Assembly: GCA_030248195.1 (NCBI GenBank)
Contig: JASAND010023828.1
Location: 1 to 64,000 of the forward strand
Length of the DNA: 64,000 bases
Reading direction: 5' to 3'
DNA from: Trissonchulus latispiculum
Taxonomy: Eukaryota > Nematoda > Enoplea > Enoplida > Ironidae
Position numbers and translations under genes: made by a program. Of this stretch, positions 35,201-45,409 are shown one piece after another; positions within the stretch are counted from its first letter, which is position 1, and the number at the start of each line of letters is the position of its first letter. A model generated the notes under the pieces. The model ran no database searches, was not told the DNA's origin, and was given only the letters and a program-made list of their open reading frames with translations.

Positions 35201-35869
35201 CAAGAGTACATAATAACTAAGAGTGTGACAAGCGTTAAGCTCTAGCTATTAGGCTTGGGACATCATCTGCACGATAACGGCTGACCCCCCCCCCCCAAAA
35301 TTAGACCCATCACTTCAAAGAAATTCGCACGCTATGCATGTGTGCTGAAGCTAGCAACAGACGCACATTGAACCAACTGAGTAGTTGTGTTTTCGAGCTT
35401 TAGAACGTAGGCATAGAGTGCGAATTTCTTTGAAGTGACGGGTCTAATTTGTGGGGGGGGGGGGTCAGCCGTTATCGTGCAGATGATGTCCCAAGCCTAA
35501 TAACTAAGAGCTTGACGCTTGTCACACTCTTATGGTGATTTCATAGTCCCAGTCGCCTCTCTACGCGCGTAGACGCACGTCGACGTGCGTAGACGCGCGT
35601 CGAAGCGCGTCTGGAGGCGTCGACGCACGTCGACGCGCGTAGACGCGCGTCGACGCCTCCAAACGTGACATCACGCCCTGGTGCAGGGCTACCACTGGAA
35701 GCGTCGACGCGCGTAGACGTCCATTTGTAGGGTGCCAGTTTACGCGCATCGACGCACGTCGACGCGCGTTGATGCGCGCAAAATGATATTGACGTTTGTA
35801 GACGCGCGTCGACGCGCGTACATCTGCGTTCGCGACTATGAAGGCACCTTTAGTTATTATGTACTCTTG
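35201..35869. mobile_element. CAAGAG-family MITE, 7-bp TSD ATAAAAC
   Basis: The element runs from CAAGAGTACATAATAAC to GTTATTATGTACTCTTG and is flanked by ATAAAAC on both sides (35194-35200, 35870-35876). It inserted next to the right TTAA of the preceding element. Its right arm is interrupted by a GCG-rich MITE (35,534-35,851). Confidence 0.9.
35534..35851. mobile_element. GCG-rich MITE with CGACGCGCGTAGACG repeats, nested
   Basis: Left end GGTGATTTCATAGTC and right end CGACTATGAAGGCACC are inverted. The arm of the host MITE gives the empty site: CTCTTAGTTATT is split with TTA (or TA) duplicated. The body is alternating CGACGCGCGTAGACGCG-type text, very CpG-rich against the AT-rich background. 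Confidence 0.8.
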
Positions 35870-37103
35870 ATAAAACTAGACTTGTATTTATTTAGTTGAA
35901 CCTAGTTGAATGAGTTTTCACAAATATTTATTTAGTTTTTAATATTAATCTGTTGCCGGATTGTAGATAGAAGTATTCTTGTTTATGATTAAAAATAGGT
36001 CACTACGAACTAAAGCCAATATGGGCACAATGAACCAGGAACGGGAACATGAATAGGAACAAAACTGCCTTTAAAAAGGAGCGGAAACCTAATTTTAGGA
36101 TTAGGAGCAAAAACTGGGTTCTAACAAGAACAGGAACGGAGACCTATTTTTACGAACCGGAAGGAAATTCATTTTCAGGAGCAGTACCGAAAACAGATGT
36201 TTCTTTGCAGCAACCACAATTCCAGTTTAATTCCAGTAACAGGAACGAGAGTCTAATTTCAAACAGGGGTCTATTTTACACCCATAATTTCCACCTTGAA
36301 GCATATTTGAGCTTGCGGGTGGTCGGTCAATGTATAAAAATCTTAAATGCTAGACTAAATCCGCATATTAAGAAAAGTCATAGTGACATTACATACAAAT
36401 ATCAAAGCAGGTAATGTGAAGACCTTGTGATCTTTTTAATTTCATGTTTCGGTCCTGGAATTTATCCGATTTCGTTCCTGTTCTTGTTAGTGAAATCATA
36501 TTCATTCCGTTCCTGTTCCTATTTCTGTTCCTGTTAAAGGTTTTAGATGTCACCTTAATATGTCAAGCTTTTTCGAAAGTCATCAAGAAGTTAAAATGAT
36601 GATTTTTATTTTTCATTTATTTGTTTTAGTTTTCAAAAAATATGCACTATTTATTGCAACGCATTATTTCAGTGTATATTTCGCACTAAGAAAGTTAACG
36701 ATAAAACAGACATACCTAAACAAATGAAAATTGCCGTTATAATTTAGTTTTCCACAAAAGCGGGGCTAAAAAATTTTGCGGGTATCACTTGTCTGCGGGC
36801 CGCGGGGCGGGGCGGGGCGGGTACCCTTCTGCGGGCCGCGGGCCGGGGCGGCTAGCAAAAATCCGGCCCGCGACCAACTCTGGGTTCACGATACTGCTAT
36901 ATCCTAACTTGAAGAAGAACGACAATATGATATAGTTTAAATACGAATTTAATTTTTGCCAATTTAATTTCAATTTCGCTGATCCAAAATAACTTCAAGT
37001 TCAGTATCTGGTCCTAACTCCAGATTTCTTCTCAAAATTGTTTGCAGTCCACTGACTAAAACTGAAACCGAACCAGTAGTTCAATCGTTAATGTATACTA
37101 GAG

Positions 37104-37453
37104 CAAGAATACATAATTAATAAGAGTAACAAACTCTTACACACTATGCACTGAACATGCTACGCATGCTCGGTTCATTAACTCGGGACCCCTCCCCCCG
37201 TAACTTCCGGGGGGGGGGTGTCCCACTTAGCACTACTTACACGCTTTCATATAAGCTTGTGTCTGCTTGCTGATTGGTCCATTAACCTAAGGCTTACTGT
37301 AGTTAATTTATTAGTTATTTTAATTAATTAATTATAACTTTAATTAAGTTAATGCAATCAAAAAACTAATTCGACAACTTTGTCGCATTTTTTCTGCTCT
37401 TTCCAATGATACAAAAATTGTTGCACAATACAAAAATTCGTAGGAATGTAGGG
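37104..37453. mobile_element. Truncated CAAGAG-family MITE
   Basis: One arm only: CAAGAATACATAAT, then CTCGGGACCCC, GGGGGG, and TAATTCGACAACTTTG words in the family order. Similarity stops near the palindrome centre, so the second arm is lost. Confidence 0.8.
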
Positions 37454-37732
37454 TCTTCGTAACAATTTAAAAGTCTTTTTGTTCGAGGAGGGTAGCAATA
37501 TTTTACTGCTATCTTTCTGGGGGGAATTTCAGGCATTTCATTTCAACGATGAAATTTGTCTGGAGGATTTTCCATGGAGAAAGTATGAATAGGAAACAAT
37601 ACATACACGACCCGACATTATTTTCCGGCATATATAATAAGCAATATCCGCGTATAACCAAAAGGGTAGCCAATAATACAAAATTATATATTATGCAGCA
37701 CGGAAAGCACTAAACATAGACTTAGTCCATGG

Positions 37733-37946
37733 TAGAGTTGTGCCCGGGCCTTGAGTCGGGCCTCGGGCTCCGGGCCGGGCCTGCACCGGGCCGCCGAGCC
37801 GACCGGGCCTACCGGGCCTTGATTCGGGCCGCCGGGCCCGAGCCGAGCCCGGGCCGGGCTCGGTCCGGCCCGAGGCCCGGTTGGTTCAGCAGGCCCGGGC
37901 CCGGGCCCGGGCCCGGCTCGGAATATTTCTTAACGGCACAACTCTA
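37733..37946. mobile_element. Short GC-rich hAT-type MITE, 8-bp TSD GTCCATGG
   Basis: A 214-bp element from TAGAGTTGTGCCCGGGCC to GCACAACTCTA is flanked by GTCCATGG on both sides (37725-37732, 37947-37954). The body is almost wholly GGGCC/CCGGGC words. The Arg/Gly/Pro-rich open frame inside is compositional. Confidence 0.92.
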
Positions 37947-38398
37947 GTCCATGGGACCTCTTCCAGACTAAATCCTCACACCCGCGGCTCGTCAGAGGAG
38001 GAGTGTGGAATTTAGCTTTTTTTATCACCCATAAGAAAATTATGAAAAATAGTTTCGCTGCCGGTCGCCTCAATCTAGTGATAATTAGTTAACAAATACA
38101 TGTAAAATCCATTTCAGATAAATTTCATAAATAGTACGCATAAAAACAATAAAAATGTCTACAATAATTCAGTACATTCCCGGCCGATAGCGGACTTGCA
38201 GAACGTGCAGAATTTAGGCCCACAGGGAATTTTCCTTGTAAATTCCAAAAATATGCTAAAATTTCGCTTGTTTGCTTCATTTTAAATTAGATAAAGTCAG
38301 CGCCAATTGCTCGCAGTCAACCAATGATCTGCCGTTCAAACAGCCAGCACTACTGACTGAGTATTATGTTATCATGATGGTATAGTGTTATCAACGTC

Positions 38399-38491
38399 CA
38401 AACCCGGGTTAAGTTGCTAACCCTGGTTATATTCATGTGGTGTTAAAATATTCAGGCAAACCTGGTTAGCGGCTTAACCCGAGTTTAGATA
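38399..38491. repeat. Short palindromic element
   Basis: AACCCGGGTTAAG..GCTAACC..TGGTTA is mirrored by AACCTGGTTAGC..CTTAACCCGAGTT, making a 90-base hairpin. It is probably a small MITE. Confidence 0.55.
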
Positions 38492-38530
38492 ATGATAACA
38501 AAACCACCTCCGTAAGAAATCCAATGTACA

Positions 38531-38788
38531 TTGATCTATCAAATGGAAATCCCCACAGGTGTCCCCTGGCATGGCATCCGTCTGATCAACGGCGCAAAAT
38601 GGTTTCAGCTTCAGCCTCCCAGGGGCACGGTTTATAATCTTGTCGGATCAGCACTGAAGCATCTGAAGTCCTTAAATTATGCTTCGACCAGTGTGATCCC
38701 ATGCCCGCATCTTTCTCTAACAGATGATTCGATGTGTGGACCTACCATACCGAAGACGTGTTCGGGGCTACTGGATGTCCTCACATAG
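38531..38788 (+). other. Unidentified open frame, weak coding candidate
   Basis: An 85-codon frame that is more GC-rich than its surroundings and starts MIYQMEIPTGVPWHG. I recognise no domain. It may be a decayed exon, a processed fragment or chance. No splice sites clearly bound it. Confidence 0.15.
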
Positions 38789-38984
38789 CATTTCATTCAG
38801 CTGACCAGCCTGAAAAAACATCATCAGCCCCCGGTGAGAATTTTCTGACAAGCAATAATAACATTAATATTTGATCTGTGTTCAATATCCGTAGTATCGT
38901 CGAAATATTCCAATAGTATATATGTCGTGGTACAGTATAGCATTCAGTACAGTGCGGCATTGTACTAGTACAGTGTGGCATGCT

Positions 38985-40315
38985 CTACTGTACTATAGTA
39001 CGACCAAAAAATGTGTGTACAAACTTCGACCGTTTATAGCAGATTAACTTTTGGAGTAAACCCCAACAATGTATATATTTTTAGAATCCTCAAGAACTCG
39101 AGATTTCGAAAATCCGGAAAAATCCGGAATTCCGGGTTTCGTTCACGGAAAATCTAAAATTTTTAGTTTTTTGCCAAATTTTTATCGCAATCAAAATTTT
39201 GTTTTCACGATCGAATCGAGCTGGTCCCGCTGCATATTGTTGCTCCTACAAGTTTTTCACGAAAATGCACCCAGTTTCCGGAATTCTGGGTTTTCAAAAT
39301 TTCCGGATTTTAAAAATTTTGTCCAATACCAACAAGATGGGTATCATTCGAAAGCTCTTATCGGGCTGAACAACTTTTGTAATAGAATGAACTCTTGAAA
39401 ATGCACACATTTCCCGGAATTCGAGAAAACCGGATTCTCCGGATTTTAAAAATTTTCTCCAATACCCCAGAATATGGGTATCATTCGAAAGCTCTTAATG
39501 AGCTGAACAACTTTTGTAATAGAATGAACTCTTGAAAATGCACACATTTCCCGGAATTCGAGAAAACCGGATTTTCCGGATTTTAAAAATTTTCTCCAAT
39601 ACCCCAGAATATGGGTATCATTCGAAAGCTCTTAATGAGCTGAACAAATCGTGTAATAGAACCAATGTCTGAAAATGCACCAAATTCCCGAAATTCACGA
39701 ATTCCGGATTTCACTCTAGCTTGGAAGGTTTTAGCGAATTCCGAGAACTGGGCTCATTTCTGCGAGTGGGTTCTATTACAAGATTTGTTCAGCTCATCAA
39801 GAGCTTTCGAATGATACCCATATTGTGGGGCATTGGAGAAAATTTTTAAAATCCAGAAAATCCGTTTTTCTCGAATTCCGGGAGTTCTGTGCATTTTCAA
39901 GAATTCATCCTATTACAAAAGTTGTTCAGCTCAATGAGAGCTTTCGAATGATACCCATCTTGTGGGTATTGGGGAGATTTCTTAAAATCCGGAAATTTTG
40001 AAAACCCGGAATTCCGGAAACTGGGTGCATTTTCGTGAAAAACTTGTAATAGCAAAAATATGCAGCGGAACCAGCTCTATTCGATCGTGAAAACAAAATT
40101 TTGATTGCAATAAAAGTTTGGCGAAAAACTAAAAATTTTAGATTTTCCGTGAATGGAACCCGGAATTCCGGAATTTTCCGGATTTTCGAAATCTCGAGTT
40201 CTTGAGGATTCTAAAAATATATACATTGTGGGGGTTTACTCCAAAGGTTAATCTGCTATAAACGGTCGAAGTTTGTACACACATTTTTTGGTCGTACTTT
40301 AGTACAGTACTACAG
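38985..40315. repeat. Foldback element related to 21,380-22,541
   Basis: The arms run from TACTGTACTATAGTACGACC to GGTCGTACTTTAGTACAGTA, with inner matches ATGTGTGTACAAACTTCGACC and TATATATTTTTAGAATCCTC inverted. Interior AAAATTTTCTCCAATACC-type repeats match the other foldback. The short open frames inside are shadows. Confidence 0.88.
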
Positions 40316-40399
40316 TGTAGCATCAGGGGTTAAAGGAGCTCCTATATAAATGAGAAAGAATAAGAAAGTCATATACCACCGAAGGTCCGAAAAATTCGG

Positions 40400-40471
40400 A
40401 CCTCCGGTGGGACTCGAACGCACGACATTTTGCGCACTAGGCAAACGCTCTTCCGACTGAGCTACGGAGGC
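40400..40471 (-). tRNA. tRNA-Thr(AGU)-like gene, unit 1
   Basis: Seven-base acceptor GCCTCCG/CGGAGGT (one G-T), D-arm GCTC/GAGC, anticodon stem TTTGC/GCAAA around CTAGTGC giving anticodon AGT, and TTCGAGT T-loop. The T-stem has one C-C mismatch. A T5 run follows inside a small hairpin, acting as a Pol III terminator. This unit alone has GGAAG in the D-loop. Confidence 0.7.
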
Positions 40472-40652
40472 ACAGTCTCATCAAGCTTTGTCGGAATTCG
40501 TGTACCAGTGTACATGACTTTCTCTACGTGAACACACGTAAGTAGAAACAAAGTGGAGGAAGAGCAAGCTCAAGGGCCGTCGCACTTGTTCTACAGATAT
40601 AAATGAGAAAGAATAAGAAAGTCATATACCACCGAAGGTCCGAAAAATTCGG

Positions 40653-40724
40653 ACCTCCGGTGGGACTCGAACGCACGACATTTTGCGCACTAGGCAAACG
40701 CTCTGCCGACTGAGCTACGGAGGC
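40653..40724 (-). tRNA. tRNA-Thr(AGU)-like gene, unit 2
   Basis: Same cloverleaf as unit 1, with the consensus D-loop AGTCGGCA and a T5 terminator run. Confidence 0.72.
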
Positions 40725-40905
40725 ACAGTCTCATCAAGCTTTGTCGGAATTCGTGTACCAATGTACATGACTTTCACTACGTGAACACACGTAAGTAGAA
40801 ACAAAGTGGAGGAAGAGCAAGCTCAAGGGCCGTCGCACTTGTTCTACAGATATAAATGAGAAAGAATAAGAAAGTCATATACCACCGAAGGTCCGAAAAA
40901 TTCGG

Positions 40906-40977
40906 ACCTCCGGTGGGACTCGAACGCACGACATTTTGCGCACTAGGCAAACGCTCTGCCGACTGAGCTACGGAGGC
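40906..40977 (-). tRNA. tRNA-Thr(AGU)-like gene, unit 3
   Basis: Consensus copy with anticodon AGT and a T5 terminator run. Confidence 0.72.
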
Positions 40978-41158
40978 ACAGTCTCATCAAGCTTTGTCGG
41001 AATTCGTGTACCAATGTACATGACTTTCACTACGTGAACACACGTAAGTAGAAACAAAGTGGAGGAAGAGCAAGCTCAAGGGCCGTCGCACTTGTTCTAC
41101 AGATATAAATGAGAAAGAATAAGAAAGTCATATACCACCGAAGGTCCGAAAAATTCGG

Positions 41159-41230
41159 ACCTCCGGTGGGACTCGAACGCACGACATTTTGCGCACTAGG
41201 CAAACGCTCTGCCGACTGAGCTACGGAGGC
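41159..41230 (-). tRNA. tRNA-Thr(AGU)-like gene, unit 4
   Basis: Consensus copy with anticodon AGT and a T5 terminator run. Confidence 0.72.
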
Positions 41231-41411
41231 ACAGTCTCATCAAGCTTTGTCGGAATTCGTGTACCAATGTACATGACTTTCACTACGTGAACACACGTAA
41301 GTAGAAACAAAGTGGAGGAAGAGCAAGCTCAAGGGCCGTCGCACTTGTTCTACAGATATAAATGAGAAAGAATAAGAAAGTCATATACCACCGAAGGTCC
41401 GAAAAATTCGG

Positions 41412-41483
41412 ACCTCCGGTGGGACTCGAACGCACGACATTTTGCGCACTAGGCAAACGCTCTGCCGACTGAGCTACGGAGGC
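41412..41483 (-). tRNA. tRNA-Thr(AGU)-like gene, unit 5
   Basis: Consensus copy with anticodon AGT and a T5 terminator run. Confidence 0.72.
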
Positions 41484-41663
41484 ACAGTCTCATCAAGCTT
41501 TGTCGGAATTCGTGTACCAATGTACATGACTTTCACTACGTGAACACACGTAAGTAGAAACAAAGTGGAGGAAGAGCAAGCTCAAGGGCCGTCGCACTTG
41601 TTGTACAGATATAAATGAGAAAGAATAAGAAAGTCATATACCACCGAAGGTCCGAAAATTCGG

Positions 41664-41735
41664 ACCTCCGGTGGGACTCGAACGCACGACATTTTGCGCA
41701 CTAGGCAAACGCTCTGCCGACTGAGCTACGGAGGC
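41664..41735 (-). tRNA. tRNA-Thr(AGU)-like gene, unit 6
   Basis: Consensus tRNA; the terminator run is shortened to T4. Confidence 0.72.
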
Positions 41736-41916
41736 ACAGTCTCATCAAGCTTTGTCGGAATTCGTGTACCAATGTACATAACTTTCACTACGTGAACACA
41801 CGTAAGTAGAAACAAAGTGGAGGAAGAGCAAGCTCAAGGGCCGTCGCACTTGTTCTACAGATATAAATGAGAAAGAATAAGAAAGTCATATACCACCGAA
41901 GGTCCGAAAAATTCGG

Positions 41917-41988
41917 ACCTCCGGTGGGACTCGAACGCACGACATTTTGCGCACTAGGCAAACACTCTGCCGACTGAGCTACGGAGGC
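41917..41988 (-). tRNA. tRNA-Thr(AGU)-like gene, unit 7
   Basis: One base differs in the D-stem 3' strand (GAGT for GAGC), leaving a G-T pair. T5 terminator run. Confidence 0.68.
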
Positions 41989-42168
41989 ACAGTCTCATCA
42001 AGCTTTGTCGGAATTCGTGTACCAATGTACATGACTTTCACTACGTGAACACACGTAAGTAGAAACAAAGTGGAGGAAGAGCAAGCTCAAGGGCCGTCGC
42101 ACTTGTTCTACAGATATAAATGAGAAAGAATAAGAAAGTCATATACCACCGAAGGTCCGAAAATTCGG

Positions 42169-42240
42169 ACCTCCGGTGGGACTCGAACGCACGACATTTT
42201 GCGCACTAGGCAAACGCTCTGCCGACTGAGCTACGGAGGC
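42169..42240 (-). tRNA. tRNA-Thr(AGU)-like gene, unit 8
   Basis: Consensus tRNA with a T4 terminator run. Confidence 0.72.
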
Positions 42241-42421
42241 ACAGTCTCATCAAGCTTTGTCGGAATTCGTGTACCAATGTACATGACTTTCACTACGTGA
42301 ACACACGTAAGTAGAAACAAAGTGGAGGAAGAGCAAGCTCAAGGGCCGTCGCACTTGTTCTACAGATATAAATGAGAAAGAATAAGAAAGTCATATACCA
42401 CCGAAGGTCCGAAAAATTCGG

Positions 42422-42493
42422 ACCTCCGGTGGGACTCGAACGCACGACATTTTGCGCACTAGGCAAACGCTCTGCCGACTGAGCTACGGAGGC
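42422..42493 (-). tRNA. tRNA-Thr(AGU)-like gene, unit 9
   Basis: Consensus tRNA with a T5 terminator run. Confidence 0.72.
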
Positions 42494-42674
42494 ACAGTCT
42501 CATCAAGCTTTGTCGGAATTCGTGTACCAATGTACATGACTTTCACTACGTGAACACACGTAAGTAGAAACAAAGTGGAGGAAGAGCAAGCTCAAGGGCC
42601 GTCGCACTTGTTGTACAGATATAAATGAGAAAGAATAAGAAAGTCATATACCACCGAAGGTCCGAAAAATTCGG

Positions 42675-42746
42675 ACCTCCGGTGGGACTCGAACGCACGA
42701 CATTTTGCGCACTAGGCAAACGCTCTGCCGACTGAGCTACGGAGGC
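42675..42746 (-). tRNA. tRNA-Thr(AGU)-like gene, unit 10
   Basis: Consensus tRNA with a T5 terminator run. Confidence 0.72.
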
Positions 42747-42926
42747 ACAGTCTCATCAAGCTTTGTCGGAATTCGTGTACCAATGTACATGACTTTCACT
42801 ACGTGAACACACGTAAGTAGAAACAAAGTGGAGGAAGAGCAAGCTCAAGGGCCGTCGCACTTATTCTACAGATATAAATGAGAAAGAATAAGAAAGTCAT
42901 ATACCACCGAAGGTCCGAAAATTCGG

Positions 42927-42998
42927 ACCTCCGGTGGGACTCGAACGCACGACATTTTGCGCACTAGGCAAACGCTCTGCCGACTGAGCTACGGAGGC
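42927..42998 (-). tRNA. tRNA-Thr(AGU)-like gene, unit 11
   Basis: Consensus tRNA with a T4 terminator run. Confidence 0.72.
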
Positions 42999-43179
42999 AC
43001 AGTCTCATCAAGCTTTGTCGGAATTCGTGTACCAATGTACATGACTTTCACTACGTGAACACACGTAAGTAGAAACAAAGTGGAGGAAGAGCAAGCTCAA
43101 GGGCCGTCGCACTTGTTCTACAGATATAAATGAGAAAGAATAAGAAAGTCATATACCACCGAAGGTCCGAAAAATTCGG

Positions 43180-43251
43180 ACCTCCGGTGGGACTCGAACG
43201 CACGACATTTTGCGCACTAGGCAAACGCTCTGCCGACTGAGCTACGGAGGC
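43180..43251 (-). tRNA. tRNA-Thr(AGU)-like gene, unit 12
   Basis: Consensus tRNA with a T5 terminator run; last complete unit. Confidence 0.72.
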
Positions 43252-43794
43252 ACAGTCTCATCAAGCTTTGTCGGAATTCGTGTACCAATGTACATGACTT
43301 TCACTACGTGAACACACGTAAGTAGAAACAAAGTGGAGGAAGAGCAAGCTCAAGGGCCGTCGCACTTGTTCTACAGATATAAATGAGAAAGAATAAGACA
43401 GTCATATACCACCTATCAGTCTAATGCTGCAAAATTAGTGGGGTTACCTGGTTGACATTGTTAGTTTATCTTTAAAGTAATTGCTTGGTTGCACAGAAAG
43501 ATAATTAAAACAATACTGCATACCAAAAATTACTTTTACTATTGTGGTTTTGTGCCATCTTCTGATATTAGTTTCAAACTTCTATTTTAAAACTTTTAAA
43601 GTCTTCTAAAATTTTAATGCGTTTATTTTCATATATTTTAGGTATTAACTTGGAAGCACCCAACTTGGAAGTTTGCCCAACCCAACTTGAACTTCCAGGT
43701 GCCAAAATGCATCAAAAACACTAAATAGCACTCACCCAACCTTTTTATACATTTTTTTACTTTTTCGAACCTCAGTTTTGAAATTTCCAAAATA

Positions 43795-43866
43795 CCGGGT
43801 CACCGGGTCACCGGGTCACCGGGTCAGAGGTCGACCGGGTCACCGGGTCAGGAAATAGTGACCCGG
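43795..43866. repeat. CCGGGTCA octamer tandem repeat
   Basis: Three and then two direct copies of CCGGGTCA are separated by GAGGTCGA. The same word in single copy near position 305 suggests it is the edge of a dispersed element. Confidence 0.85.
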
Positions 43867-44286
43867 TTTCATCTCTGGTGCCCAAACGAAGGAATGGTCC
43901 TATTTTGCAGACTAGACTTCAAGAAACTTGTCGAGGTAAGAAAATCTTAACGCATCAAAATACCATCATGTACTTGGTATCCAGGGGGGCCGCCCCCTGG
44001 TTTACTTTGTTCCTCTCAATAGAAATGTGCTGTTTAATCCGGAAAATTTTGAGAAAACAACCACAGCTTGCCAGCAAAAGGATCAGATCACAAGAAGTTG
44101 CACTTTTTGCTCACCCTACTTACCTAACTTACCCAAGCTGAAACATTGAAACTATTTGCACAAGGCCCTCAGCATGCCAACTAGAGGATCAAATCAGAAA
44201 AAGTTTTAATTTTTGCTCACCCAACTCACCCAAAGTGAAGGGAAGAAATAGGTTCAGCTTTTCACTCATCGTTGAAAGTAAATAAT

Positions 44287-44358
44287 TGGCCCAGCCGGGG
44301 ATCGAACCACGGCCCTTCTGATCCGGAAACAGACATGCTACCGCTACTCCACAGGGCC
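44287..44358 (-). tRNA. tRNA-Arg(CCG)-like gene, unit 1
   Basis: 72 nt. Acceptor GGCCCTG pairs with CTGGGCC except at its last pair, the anticodon loop TTCCGGA gives anticodon CCG, and the T-arm contains GTTCGATCC. The D-arm is irregular (GAGT/GCAT). It could be a gene, a pseudogene or the head of a SINE-like repeat. Confidence 0.55.
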
Positions 44359-44786
44359 ATCAGCTGAACTCCCATTACAAGCTTATCAACCTTTCCTATG
44401 CCTGCTTCCCTTACAAAACATTTTGCACAAGTCCCACAGCTTGCCAACTAGAGGATCAGTTCACAAGAAGTTTCACTTTTTGCTCACTCAACTCACCCAA
44501 CACACTCAAGCTGAAAAAGTGAAACTTTTTGGACAAGGCCCACAGCTTGCCAACTAGATGATCAGATCACAAGAAGTTGCACTTTTTGCTCACCCAACTC
44601 ACCCAACTCACCCAAGCTGAAAAAGTGAAACTGTAGCGCTTCTACCAGCGTTGGTGGACCAAGAAGTAACCGAGGACAAGTCCGAACGGGAGGCGCCAGG
44701 CACCCTTGTACCCACGAAACCAGGACCTAGAAGAGAGAAGGGAAGAGGGAGGTTCAGCTTTTCACTCATTATTGAAAGTAAATAAT

Positions 44787-44858
44787 TGGCCCAGCCGGAG
44801 ATCGAACCACGGCCCTTCTGATCGGGAAGCAGACATGCTACCGCTACACCACAGAGCC
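44787..44858 (-). tRNA. tRNA-like copy with anticodon CCC, unit 2
   Basis: Same body as unit 1, but the anticodon loop is TTCCCGA, giving CCC (a glycine anticodon) on an arginine-type body. The acceptor has an extra mismatch (GGCTCTG). Probably a pseudogene. Confidence 0.45.
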
Positions 44859-45061
44859 ATCAGCTGAACTCCCATTACAGGCTTATCAATCTTTCCTATG
44901 CCTACTTCCTTTACAAACTTTTTGCACAAGTCCCACAGCTTGCCAACTAGAGGATCAGTTGACAAGAAGTTTCACTTTCTGCTCACCCAACTCACCCAAC
45001 TCACCCAAAGTGAAGGGAAGAGAGAGGTTCAGCTTTTCACTCATCATTGAAAGTAAATAAT

Positions 45062-45133
45062 TCGCCCAGCCGGAGATCGAACCACGGCCCTTCTGATCCG
45101 GAAACAGACATGCTACCGCTACACCACAGGGCC
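45062..45133 (-). tRNA. tRNA-Arg(CCG)-like gene, unit 3
   Basis: Anticodon CCG. The 3' acceptor strand ends GGGCGA rather than GGGCCA, which weakens pairing at one position. Confidence 0.5.
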
Positions 45134-45337
45134 ATCAGCTGAACTCCCATTACAGGCTTATCAATCTTTCCTATGCCTGCTTCCCTTACAAAACTTTTTG
45201 CACAAGTCCCACAGCTTGCCAACTAGAGGATCAGTTGACAAGAAGTTTCACTTTCTGCTCACCCAACTCACCCAACTCACCCAAAGTGAAGGGAAGAGAG
45301 AGGTTCAGCTTTTCACTCATCATTGAAAGTAAATAAT

Positions 45338-45409
45338 TCGCCCAGCCGGAGATCGAACCACGGCCCTTCTGATCCGGAAACAGACATGCTACCGCTACAC
45401 CACAGGGCC
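45338..45409 (-). tRNA. tRNA-Arg(CCG)-like gene, unit 4
   Basis: Essentially identical to unit 3, so the two arose by recent duplication. Confidence 0.5.

Larger units (their letters stand above)
34025..36882. mobile_element. hAT-type element, 8-bp TSD GGTTCACG, with nested insertions
   Basis: Termini CAGAATTGGTCGCGGGCC and GGCCCGCGACCAACTCTG are inverted repeats, flanked by GGTTCACG on both sides (34017-34024, 36883-36890). The GC-rich ends are made of CCCGCGGG words. The interior contains a TTAA-flanked MITE, a 7-bp-TSD MITE with a third element inside it, and a GGAAC-rich segment (about 36.03-36.54 kb). No transposase frame is visible. Confidence 0.88.
40345..43415. repeat. Tandem array of 12 units of 252-253 bp, each with a tRNA-like gene
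   Basis: Twelve nearly identical units, each starting ATAAATGAGAAAGAATAAG, carry a minus-strand tRNA-like gene plus a constant flank. Spacing is 253 bp, or 252 bp where the terminator run is one base shorter. High identity implies recent amplification or ongoing homogenisation. A partial thirteenth unit start closes the array at about 43.38-43.42 kb. Confidence 0.95.

Noticed and set aside
37729..37947. Gly/Pro/Arg-rich 72-codon frame
   Set aside because: It coincides with the GC-rich hAT MITE bounded by GTCCATGG.
40345..43415. CRISPR-like regular repetition
   Set aside because: The spacing is regular but the whole 253-bp unit is repeated with no unique spacers, and the setting is eukaryotic.
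44635..44735. Possible hammerhead-like ribozyme (GAGGAC..GTCC..CGAAC and a later CGAAACC)
   Set aside because: The conserved core cannot be assembled in the right order with three stems.
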